Translations under genes and position numbers: made by a program | Assembly (NCBI GenBank): GCA_020052515.1 | Contig: JAGVOW010000107.1 | Location: 1-62,951 of the forward strand | Direction: 5' to 3' | Length of the DNA stretch: 62,951 nucleotides | Source of the DNA: Brevinematales bacterium | Lineage (GTDB): Bacteria; Spirochaetota; Brevinematia; Brevinematales; JAOACQ01 | Shown: positions 52,973 to 59,916 of the stretch, piece by piece | Layout of the letters: each line of letters opens with the position of its first letter | How positions within the stretch are numbered: position 1 is the first letter of the stretch | Notes under the pieces: generated by a model | What the model saw: the letters and a program-made list of their open reading frames with translations, nothing else | The model's database searches: none | What the model was told of the DNA's origin: nothing

Positions 52973-53284
52973 CTACTCGCCAACAATAGAATTGATAATT
53001 TGCTTCTTGATTTCAGTTTTCGCGGCTTCTAATTTTTCCTTTTTATTTTGAATATCTCTCTTTAACTCCTCACACAATTTTTCTTCCTGCTTTTTCGCAT
53101 TCAAGAGAACAGAGCTATTTTTTTGCTCTTTCTCCTGAGAAAACTTGGCCTCAAACTCTTTTTCCACCAAAGCCGCTTTCTGCTTTGCTGAATCCAAAAC
53201 AGCACGAGCTTTGTTCTGAGATTCCAGGGTTTCCTGATTCAAGCTTTCTTCCGCTTTCAGAATGGAAGCAATCAATTCTTTCAT
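52973..53284 (-). CDS. V-type ATPase peripheral-stalk subunit G/H-like coiled coil
   Basis: A 103-residue, highly charged coiled-coil protein (Lys, Glu, Ala, Gln rich) with no catalytic motif. Size, position and heptad pattern match the NtpG/AhaH subunit that pairs with subunit E in the peripheral stalk. Sequence identity in this family is always low, so assignment rests mainly on context. It lies between the Usp-like gene (2-nt gap) and subunit C. Confidence 0.75.
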   Translation of the reverse strand: MKELIASILKAEESLNQETLESQNKARAVLDSAKQKAALVEKEFEAKFSQEKEQKNSSVLLNAKKQEEKLCEELKRDIQNKKEKLEAAKTEIKKQIINSIVGE

Positions 53285-53286
53285 AA

Positions 53287-53733
53287 TTATTCTCCGATCA
53301 CTATGGTATCCTGTTTCCCAAAAAGAAGGATTTTTCTCTCAACCGTAGACAATATATCCTTCATGCAATCTCCGCCGCTTTTTTTCGCGATGCAGACCAG
53401 CTTTTCAGAAGCAACATCTTGTTCAATATAATCCCTGAGCTCGGTAAAAGGGTCGCCTTCCAGCAATTCGCAGTCGACTTCGACTCCTTCTTTTTCTCCT
53501 TCTTTCCTCGCGTAACTTAGATACTTCTCTCCATTACTCTTCAGACTTTCCATAAATTCCCGGGATTCTTCTTCTACAAAAACCTTGTATCTCTCTAACT
53601 TATTAATAGAATCCTTATCAACAACATAAACAGCCGAAACTGTCCTATCCAACCGTTTTGCTAAAGAGATACCTTTAGATAAAGCTCTTTTCCACTCAGG
53701 CGAACCTGTTATAGGGACATAAATCTTTTCCAT
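53287..53733 (-). CDS. universal stress protein (UspA-like)
   Basis: A 148-residue alpha/beta protein of the Usp family: an N-terminal strand (EKIYVPITGSPEWKRALSKGISLAKRL), a central VSAVYVVD strand and a C-terminal TVERKILLFGKQDTIVIGE. The typical ATP motif GxxGxxxxxxxxGS(V) is degenerate (KSGGDCMKD...STVERKIL), so nucleotide binding is uncertain. It is inserted inside the V-ATPase operon between subunits D and G/H, with GGGAGG before the ATG. A regulatory or assembly role for the ATPase is inferred from position only. Confidence 0.82.
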   Translation of the reverse strand: MEKIYVPITGSPEWKRALSKGISLAKRLDRTVSAVYVVDKDSINKLERYKVFVEEESREFMESLKSNGEKYLSYARKEGEKEGVEVDCELLEGDPFTELRDYIEQDVASEKLVCIAKKSGGDCMKDILSTVERKILLFGKQDTIVIGE

Positions 53734-53745
53734 ACTCCGGCCTCC

Positions 53746-54378
53746 CTAAGCTTTCTCATGGGCGTTTTTAACCCGCTTCATCTGGAAAAAAGTTTCTCTT
53801 TCTCTCTCTTCCAATGTTTCCTGTATAAACTTTATAATTTCCTTAAAATCGGGAATGAAAATGTTTTCCAGGGCATTTACCCTTCTCTGCGTTTTTTTAA
53901 TTTCATAGCTTAGCCGCCATGCAGAAGCCTCTATCTGCGAAACCGCAACAATAAGCTCCATAATCTCTTTCATATTCTTTTGAAGCTGATCAAAATGAAA
54001 AGTTGTAGAAGAAAAAGAAACGCCTGGTTTACCTGATCTTTTCAGCTCTTCTTTATACTTTATATCTGGAATATTCACTCCCATTATACTCTTTTCATGG
54101 ACTTCCACTTCATTAATGTCCCGGTGAGATTTAACAATCTTCTGCAGTTCAAATTCTCCCATTTCCAGCTGGGAAAGGCTAAGAAGCTCAAAGCTTTCTT
54201 TCAAAAGTATGTTCAATTTACTTCTTTGCTCTTTTATTTTAGAAATAATCTCCATCAAATGCATGACAAGCACTTCTCTTTTTTCTTCCAACAGGGCATG
54301 GCCATCGATAGAAAAAGACAATTGCCCCTTGTAGTCAAAAAGATTTGTCTTGGTAGGCGCTATTTCCGAAGGATTCAT
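53746..54378 (-). CDS. ntpD: V-type ATPase subunit D (central rotor shaft)
   Basis: A 210-residue coiled-coil shaft protein of the rotor. The N-terminal region IAPTKTNLFDYKGQLSFSIDG departs slightly from the usual xxPTKxxLxxLKxxL, and the C-terminal TQRRVNALENIFIPDFKEIIKFIQETLEERERE is strongly conserved. CAGGAG precedes the ATG. It follows the 28-bp palindrome after subunit B and so may be on a differently processed mRNA segment. Confidence 0.93.
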   Translation of the reverse strand: MNPSEIAPTKTNLFDYKGQLSFSIDGHALLEEKREVLVMHLMEIISKIKEQRSKLNILLKESFELLSLSQLEMGEFELQKIVKSHRDINEVEVHEKSIMGVNIPDIKYKEELKRSGKPGVSFSSTTFHFDQLQKNMKEIMELIVAVSQIEASAWRLSYEIKKTQRRVNALENIFIPDFKEIIKFIQETLEERERETFFQMKRVKNAHEKA

Positions 54379-54401
54379 AATAACTCCTGTTTGTCGTTAC
54401 C

Positions 54402-54429
54402 ATAGGCGACAATAATTATTGTCGCCTAT
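54402..54429. repeat. 28-bp perfect palindrome between V-ATPase B and D genes
   Basis: The half-site ATAGGCGACAATAA is followed directly by its exact complement. It lies 9 nt after the subunit B stop on the transcribed strand and leaves about 23 nt for the subunit D ribosome-binding site. No U-run follows. Confidence 0.9.
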
Positions 54430-54437
54430 ATCATTAT

Positions 54438-55847
54438 CTACTTCTCTTCTTCTTTTTCTTTTTCACCAGTATAATACTTCTGTATTTCTTCTTCCTTAAG
54501 TCCTGACAATTCCGTTTTAGGAAGAAGAGAAACCAGCTTCCAGCCTAACGCCAGACTGTCTTCCATAGATCTGTCCTCATGAAAATCCTGTCCCACAAAG
54601 TTTCTTTCATACTCATTCCCAAACTTGAGGTAAGCCTTGTCCACCTTGCCCAGCTCTTCTTCTCCTACTATAGAAGCAATCGAACGAACTTCCTTCACCC
54701 TGGCGTAGCTCGCGTAAAGCTGCATAAAAAGATGCGGATGGTCATCACGAGTGTAGCCTTTACCAATACTATCCTTCATCAATCGGGACAAAGAAGGCAG
54801 AATATCAATCGGCGGATAGATGCCTTTTCCATTGAGCTCACGGGAAAGCACAATCTGCCCCTCGGTAATATACCCTGTCAGGTCAGGAACCGGGTGAGTA
54901 ATATCATCATTGGGCATACTGAGGATCGGTACCTGAGTAATCGTCCCTGCCCTGCCCTTTACTCTTCCCGCCCTTTCATAAATAGTAGAAAGATCACTGT
55001 ACATATAGCCGGGAAAACCTTTTCTCGCCGGCACTTCACCGCGGGCGTTCGCGATTTCTCTTAAAGCCTCACAGTAACTGGTCATATCCGTCAAAATCAC
55101 CAGCACATGCTTGCCCTTTTCATAAGCCAGATACTCCGCTGTAGTCAAAGCCACACGTGGAGTAATAATCCTTTCAATAGAAGGATCATCAGCCAGATTG
55201 AGAAACATGACCACATTTTTCAATGCACCTGTTTCTTCAAAATTATTAATAAAGAAAAACGCATCATCATGCTTGATACCCATTGCCGCAAATACCACCG
55301 CGAAATTACCGCCTTCTTCGCCGGGCAACTTTGCCTGCGCCGCGATCTGAGCGGCCAATTCATTATGAGGAAGTCCTGCCGCGGAAAATATAGGCAGCTT
55401 CTGCCCGCGCACCAGCGTGTTCATTAAATCAATAGCAGAAACACCTGTTTCAATGTACTCACGAGGGTACTCCCGCATTACAGGATTCAGCGGTTCTCCA
55501 TTGATATTCTTTTTAGTTTCTGGAATGATTTCTCCCAGGCCGTCGATGGGTCTGCCCAGGCCATTAAAAACCCGGCCCAGAAGATTTTCAGACAAACCAA
55601 CTTCTAGAGGTTTACCCGTAAAAAGCACCCGGGCTTTCTTCGGATTTACCCCGCTTGTCCCTTCAAAAAGCTGAACAACAACGGCATCATCGGAAGTTTC
55701 TAAAACCTTCCCATGCCGCTCGCTGCCATCCGGAAGCCTGATTTCCACCAATTCATCGTAACCAATCCCCTTGATCCCTTCCACAACAGCAAGCGGGCCA
55801 TTGATTCCCGCTATACCAACATGTTCCTTACTCATTTCCACAGGCAT
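54438..55847 (-). CDS. ntpB: V-type ATPase subunit B (non-catalytic)
   Basis: A 469-residue regulatory subunit that alternates with subunit A in the A3B3 head. [26 protein letters not shown] takes the place of a P-loop. The Arg finger region is in [26 protein letters not shown], and [13 protein letters not shown] is present. Its length is normal. The start is supported by GGAGAGATGCT. It follows subunit A by 34 nt. Confidence 0.97.
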   Translation of the reverse strand: MPVEMSKEHVGIAGINGPLAVVEGIKGIGYDELVEIRLPDGSERHGKVLETSDDAVVVQLFEGTSGVNPKKARVLFTGKPLEVGLSENLLGRVFNGLGRPIDGLGEIIPETKKNINGEPLNPVMREYPREYIETGVSAIDLMNTLVRGQKLPIFSAAGLPHNELAAQIAAQAKLPGEEGGNFAVVFAAMGIKHDDAFFFINNFEETGALKNVVMFLNLADDPSIERIITPRVALTTAEYLAYEKGKHVLVILTDMTSYCEALREIANARGEVPARKGFPGYMYSDLSTIYERAGRVKGRAGTITQVPILSMPNDDITHPVPDLTGYITEGQIVLSRELNGKGIYPPIDILPSLSRLMKDSIGKGYTRDDHPHLFMQLYASYARVKEVRSIASIVGEEELGKVDKAYLKFGNEYERNFVGQDFHEDRSMEDSLALGWKLVSLLPKTELSGLKEEEIQKYYTGEKEKEEEK

Positions 55848-55881
55848 AGCATCTCTCCATTTTCCAAAAATCTATTGGACA

Positions 55882-57657
55882 CTATTCTTTGTAAACTTTT
55901 TCTAAAGCCGCAAACTCCTGCCCCATAAATGCCTCTACTTCATCAATCATCTGAAGTTTATCATTGGGCACGGTCATTTTTATCCGAATAATCTTTGTGA
56001 TCACTTCCATTTCTTTGATTTCAAAAATAGGAGCGCCCAGACGAATCACCTCTGCCGCCTTCTCAAAAAATTTCAGGATCAATTTGAGAATACGAAGCTG
56101 CTTTTCCGGCGTGGAATAGGTATCAATGTCGTCATAAGCGCCCTGCTGAAGGAAACCCAGTTTGATAATCCTGGCTGTTTCCAGATAAAGCCTCTCGCTG
56201 TCAGGTAACGCATCGGGGCCAATGAGTTTGACAATCTTCTGCAACTTATCTTCTTTCTGCAAGATTTCAAAAGAGCGCGATCGGATATCTTTATATTCCT
56301 TTGACACGTTCTTATCCCACCACTCTCTACATTCATCGCCATATTGGCTATAACTTCTCATCCAATTGATAGAAGGGTAATGCCGGCTGCTCGCCAGCGT
56401 CTTGTCCAACTCCCAGAAACACCGTACAAAACGCTTGGTGTTCTGTGTTACCGGTTCAGAGAAATCTCCTCCTGGAGGAGATACCGCGCCGATAGCGGTA
56501 ATAGATCCAACCTTGCCGGATTTTGTTTTCACATACCCTGCCCTTTCATAGAAAGCCGCAAGTTTTGACCCCAGGTATGCGGGGAACCCTTCTTCCGCCG
56601 GCATTTCTTCCAATCTTCCGGAAAGTTCACGTAAAGCCTCTGCCCAACGGGAAGAGGAATCTGCCATCAATGCCACATCATAGCCCATATCCCGATAATA
56701 TTCGGCTAATGTAATTCCTGTATAAATAGAAGCTTCTCTCGCCGTCACCGGCATGTTAGAAGTATTCGCGATCAACACTGTTCTTTCCATGAGAGGTTTT
56801 CCAGTCCTTGGATCAATCAGTTTTGGAAAATCTTCCAGCACCTCGGTGATCTCATTCCCTCTCTCACCGCATCCAATGTAGACAACCACCTGCGCATCTG
56901 CCCATTTCGCTAATTGGTGTTGAGTAATAGTTTTTCCCGTACCGAATCCGCCAGGAATTGCGGCTGTACCGCCTTTCGCGATCGGAAAAAAAACGTCCAC
57001 TACTCTCTGCCCTGTCAGCAGAGGAATAGAAGGCTTCATCCTTTCGAGAATAGGCCTGGGAAATTTTACAGGCCAGCGGTGATAAAGCTTTACTTGTATT
57101 TCTTCATCTTTATCATTTTTAATCACCGCCACACTATCTTCAATCGTAACTTCGCTCTCAGGAACAATTTTCACTACCGTTCCTCTGGTGTTCGGTTCTA
57201 ATATTATCTTGTGATTAATCAGACTGGTTTCCTGCACGCTTCCTACAATAGCGCCACCCTCCAGCTTTTGTCCAACAGAAACACTGGGTTTAAAAATCCA
57301 CTTTTTCTCCCGGGAAAGAGAAGGTACATTGACTCCACGAGTAATATAAATCCCGCTTTTCTTAGCGATTTCTTCCAATGGCCTTTGAATTCCATCAAAT
57401 ACATTACCGATGATTCCAGGCCCTAATTCCACGGAAAGCGGCAGGCCGGTTCCGTAAATAGGATCTCCCGGTTTTATGCCGGTCGTGTCCTCGTATACCT
57501 GAATGGTAGCAAACTCATCCTGGATACTGAGGACTTCTCCTATCAAGTGGTATTCAGAAACCTCCACCAGCTCCATCATTTTGGGCATTTCTGAAATCAA
57601 CGCTTTGATGATAGGCCCGTTTACCTTCATAATCTTGCCGATTGTCTTATTATCCAT
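55882..57657 (-). CDS. ntpA: V-type ATPase catalytic subunit A
   Basis: A 591-residue catalytic subunit with the P-loop [11 protein letters not shown] (usual form GPFGSGKT). It carries the A-specific insertion of about 90 residues (region around 115-205; [15 protein letters not shown] and [12 protein letters not shown]), [19 protein letters not shown] with the catalytic Glu, and [30 protein letters not shown]. Gly in place of Pro and Thr in place of Ser in the P-loop are minor variants. The enzyme may work as a synthase or a pump; the sequence does not say which. Confidence 0.97.
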   Translation of the reverse strand: MDNKTIGKIMKVNGPIIKALISEMPKMMELVEVSEYHLIGEVLSIQDEFATIQVYEDTTGIKPGDPIYGTGLPLSVELGPGIIGNVFDGIQRPLEEIAKKSGIYITRGVNVPSLSREKKWIFKPSVSVGQKLEGGAIVGSVQETSLINHKIILEPNTRGTVVKIVPESEVTIEDSVAVIKNDKDEEIQVKLYHRWPVKFPRPILERMKPSIPLLTGQRVVDVFFPIAKGGTAAIPGGFGTGKTITQHQLAKWADAQVVVYIGCGERGNEITEVLEDFPKLIDPRTGKPLMERTVLIANTSNMPVTAREASIYTGITLAEYYRDMGYDVALMADSSSRWAEALRELSGRLEEMPAEEGFPAYLGSKLAAFYERAGYVKTKSGKVGSITAIGAVSPPGGDFSEPVTQNTKRFVRCFWELDKTLASSRHYPSINWMRSYSQYGDECREWWDKNVSKEYKDIRSRSFEILQKEDKLQKIVKLIGPDALPDSERLYLETARIIKLGFLQQGAYDDIDTYSTPEKQLRILKLILKFFEKAAEVIRLGAPIFEIKEMEVITKIIRIKMTVPNDKLQMIDEVEAFMGQEFAALEKVYKE

Positions 57658-57675
57658 AAAACCCTCACGTAAAGC

Positions 57676-57690
57676 CGTTCCGCCGGAACG
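57676..57690. repeat. short GC inverted repeat between CofE-like and A genes
   Basis: CGTTCCG-C-CGGAACG, a 7-bp perfect inverted repeat around one central base, placed in the 49-nt spacer before subunit A. As RNA the loop must open to about 3-5 nt, leaving a 5-6 bp stem. Confidence 0.6.
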
Positions 57691-57706
57691 CCTCTTTCCA
57701 AAAATT

Positions 57707-58402
57707 TTATCTTATTTCTCTAATAATACCAATAGGGGTCTGTTCTCTGCTTTGTCCCAGGGGATTGTCCCTTAAAATCCCTAAAATATCCCTTTCATCT
57801 ATTGTTTTATGGGATTTACCTAATATTTTACCGCCCAGGTCATTCAAATCGACTATCGCTACCGGCGCACCAATAACAGCTGAAATTTCCCGCGCTGTTT
57901 CATCCGGGCAAGCAGGACCCAAAACCACATAAGAGTTATAAGGCGGCAGCGTATTCTGCGTCGGCCCGTCGATAGAAGAAGCTTTCGTACCGGCAATACG
58001 GTAAAAATCACCTTTCCGTCCAAAAAGCTTTGTCACAAAGCTCACCGCGGCCGCAAACAAAATCCGCACCACCCCGCATTCCCGAAGGGCCATTTCCATC
58101 GTCTCAGGAATACCCAGGCCTATACCAGCGGACGTCTTTGTTACATACTTTGAAAGAAAAACCGCTAAAGGCCTTGCTTTAATATCCTTTACCGGAAAAG
58201 CCCTTCCCTGTGTAATCGCCACTGCCTTCTCGCTGATAAAAACCAGATCACCTTTGTTCAAGAGATTTAACACAAACTTTTTCGTTACTTCGGTGATTTT
58301 ATCATCTTTTGTTATAACATCCGTTTTTATTGGAATTCTTAAATACCTTTTACCCTGATATTCTATTTCCAATTTTTTTTCTTTTTTCAAATCGCCATTC
58401 AC
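57707..58402 (-). CDS. CofE-like (F420-0:gamma-glutamyl ligase family) protein in the V-ATPase operon
   Basis: A 231-residue protein of the PF01996 family named after coenzyme F420-0:gamma-glutamyl ligase CofE. Recognisable parts: a LNKGDLVFISEKAVAITQGR strand-loop, SAGIGLGIPETMEMALRECG, the IDGPTQNTLPPYNSYVVLGP segment and IGAPVAIVDLNDLGGKILG. True CofE belongs to F420-producing archaea and actinobacteria and has a longer second domain in bacteria. No other F420 gene is present here. The GTG start overlaps the subunit E stop by GTGA, so it is translated within the ATPase operon. A different glutamyl- or amino-acid-ligase function is possible; its role beside the ATPase is unknown. Confidence 0.82.
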   Translation of the reverse strand: MNGDLKKEKKLEIEYQGKRYLRIPIKTDVITKDDKITEVTKKFVLNLLNKGDLVFISEKAVAITQGRAFPVKDIKARPLAVFLSKYVTKTSAGIGLGIPETMEMALRECGVVRILFAAAVSFVTKLFGRKGDFYRIAGTKASSIDGPTQNTLPPYNSYVVLGPACPDETAREISAVIGAPVAIVDLNDLGGKILGKSHKTIDERDILGILRDNPLGQSREQTPIGIIREIR

Positions 58403-58977
58403 AAAAACATTCCTGCCGCGAGCTTAATCAACTCCGGCCTCATTTTGTTATAGATATTCTCCAAAGAACTATCAATATAAATATCTTTCGAGGAGCAAAT
58501 TACCCCGCCGTCAATTTTCGAAGACGGCAGAAGTTTTAACCCCGCTTTAACGTCCGATTTTATCTGATCAAAATAGACTTCATCTTCCTTATTAAAAGAA
58601 ACTCCCATTTCGCTGCCTTCAATCAAAGGAACAGACTGCTGAACAATACGAAGTAAAAACCGGCGATATTTCGCGCTATCTTTTTTAAGATTTTGAAGAA
58701 GTTCCTGGTAAGCCTCTTTGAGCAAAGAGTCTAACATTTCCAATTCTAAACGCTGTCTTTCCCGGTAAGCATCCAATTCCGATTTTGCCAGAAGCTTGGC
58801 AGAAAGCCTTTTCAATTCTACTTCTAAACCAGTTTTCTTTTTTTCGTAAACCCGGTTAATTTCTTCCAATCTTTCCAGAAGCATCTTTTCAGCCGCAGCA
58901 TTCGCCTGTTTAATCGCCTCTGTATTTTCGGTTTCAGTTTCTTTTTGAATATGGCTTAAAATTTCCTGCAACCCCAT
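58399..58977 (-). CDS. ntpE: V-type ATPase subunit E (peripheral stalk)
   Basis: A 192-residue protein: a long N-terminal coiled coil (about 1-95, rich in Glu, Lys, Ala) and a C-terminal globular domain with GGVICSSKDIYIDSSLENIYNKMRPEL, the diagnostic pattern of NtpE/AtpE. It pairs with the G/H subunit to hold subunit I to the A3B3 head. It overlaps the CofE-like start by 4 nt. Confidence 0.93.
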   Translation of the reverse strand: MGLQEILSHIQKETETENTEAIKQANAAAEKMLLERLEEINRVYEKKKTGLEVELKRLSAKLLAKSELDAYRERQRLELEMLDSLLKEAYQELLQNLKKDSAKYRRFLLRIVQQSVPLIEGSEMGVSFNKEDEVYFDQIKSDVKAGLKLLPSSKIDGGVICSSKDIYIDSSLENIYNKMRPELIKLAAGMFL

Positions 58978-58997
58978 AACACACCCCTCTAGGGAAT

Positions 58998-59303
58998 CTA
59001 AATTCGGATACCAACCGCTTCCCGAATATAATCCGCCAGGCTTTTGCCTTTTTGAACATGCCCAGCCCCACCGGGAATATCAACAACCAATGGAAGGTCT
59101 TTAGAAAAACGCAGATGGCTGATAAAATCGCTTGCCCACTCTTCCACTTCTTCTGTCACAATTAACAGGCCGTAGGCTTTAGATTTTTTGATCCTTTTGA
59201 GTTCATCAACAGCGCTCTCGCTGTCTTCTACGATCTTTCCCTCAACTCCTTCCAGAGCAAACAAAAGAACGCTGTCTCTATCGCCTACAACAATTGTTTT
59301 CAT
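58998..59303 (-). CDS. ntpF: V-type ATPase subunit F (central stalk)
   Basis: A 101-residue alpha/beta protein that binds subunit D and regulates rotation. It has the typical N-terminal IVVGDRDSVLLFALEGVEG, a central YGLLIVTEEVEEW and a LVVDIPGG strand. The gene is 4 nt after subunit K. The upstream ribosome-binding site is weak, which suggests translational coupling. Confidence 0.93.
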   Translation of the reverse strand: MKTIVVGDRDSVLLFALEGVEGKIVEDSESAVDELKRIKKSKAYGLLIVTEEVEEWASDFISHLRFSKDLPLVVDIPGGAGHVQKGKSLADYIREAVGIRI

Positions 59304-59307
59304 ATTA

Positions 59308-59745
59308 TTATTTGTTTAATACCATAATAGCTATAACCAACCCGTAAATGGCAATACCTTCCGCTAGCCCCACAAAGACTATAGCATTACCAAACATTTT
59401 TGGATTTTCAGAAATAGCGCCAATAGCTGCAGCGGCAGCCATACCCACAGCAATACCCGCTCCAATAGAACCAAGCCCGACAGCTATTCCCGCTGCTATT
59501 AATCCAAATCCAGCAGAACCGGAAGATGGAGCTTTCACTTCCTGCACTTCCGCTGTTTTTTCCTGAGAATAAACCTTATTCACAGATAAAGCAATAAATC
59601 CAGCCGACAATACAAAAACAGCAAGCAACCCGGCGATAATCAAAGAAGACTTTTTAAAAGCGTTGCCTTTCTTTACCATCAACCATACCAACCCTGTCAT
59701 TGCCGTTATTATAACCAGCAAAAAAAGCACTGAAATCATTATCAT
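59308..59745 (-). CDS. ntpK: V-type ATPase proteolipid subunit K (rotor ring)
   Basis: A 145-residue membrane protein with four hydrophobic helices. The last two (about 75-142) form a Gly/Ala-rich c-ring hairpin (AAGIAVGLGSIGAGIAVGMAA, then GNAIVFVGLAEGIAIYGLVIAIM) with the ion-binding Glu in GLAEG. The first two helices (about 3-22 and 31-52) lack such a motif and a second carboxylate, so one ion site per four helices is expected. GGGAGG before ATG 59745 fixes the start; an upstream extension of 44 codons has no such support. It is the first gene of the operon. Confidence 0.93.
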   Translation of the reverse strand: MIMISVLFLLVIITAMTGLVWLMVKKGNAFKKSSLIIAGLLAVFVLSAGFIALSVNKVYSQEKTAEVQEVKAPSSGSAGFGLIAAGIAVGLGSIGAGIAVGMAAAAAIGAISENPKMFGNAIVFVGLAEGIAIYGLVIAIMVLNK

Positions 59746-59821
59746 ATATGCCTCCCTCTTAATCAATCTCATTAAACTTGAAAAACAAAAGCCGCCCTTA
59801 TTTAACAACACATTTTCATAA

Positions 59822-59850
59822 ATTATAAAACCTTTTTTATAGAATAGCAA
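59822..59850 (-). promoter_or_regulatory. promoter of the V-ATPase operon
   Basis: On the minus strand TTGCTA, 17-nt spacer, TATAAT, giving a leader of about 70 nt before subunit K. Confidence 0.65.
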
Positions 59851-59862
59851 TAGTTTTTTCGT

Positions 59863-59891
59863 TTGACAATAAAACAATTTTAGAATATAAT
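59863..59891 (+). promoter_or_regulatory. promoter of the GGDEF gene
   Basis: Perfect TTGACA, 17-nt spacer, perfect TATAAT, about 26 nt before the ATG. Confidence 0.85.
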
Positions 59892-59916
59892 ATTTCTGAT
59901 TAATTAAGGGCGGCTT

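Larger units (their letters stand above)
59789..59916. repeat. 12-bp inverted repeats flanking the divergent promoters
   Basis: AAGCCGCCCTTA (59789-59800) and its exact complement TAAGGGCGGCTT (59905-59916) lie symmetrically in the 5' leaders of the V-ATPase operon and the GGDEF gene. The second copy contains the ribosome-binding site of the GGDEF gene. The same strand of the element, TAAGGGCGGCTT, is present in both mRNAs. Confidence 0.75.

Noticed and set aside
54579-55064. 161-codon plus-strand frame inside the V-ATPase B gene
   Set aside because: It is antisense to a highly conserved gene and has no independent support.
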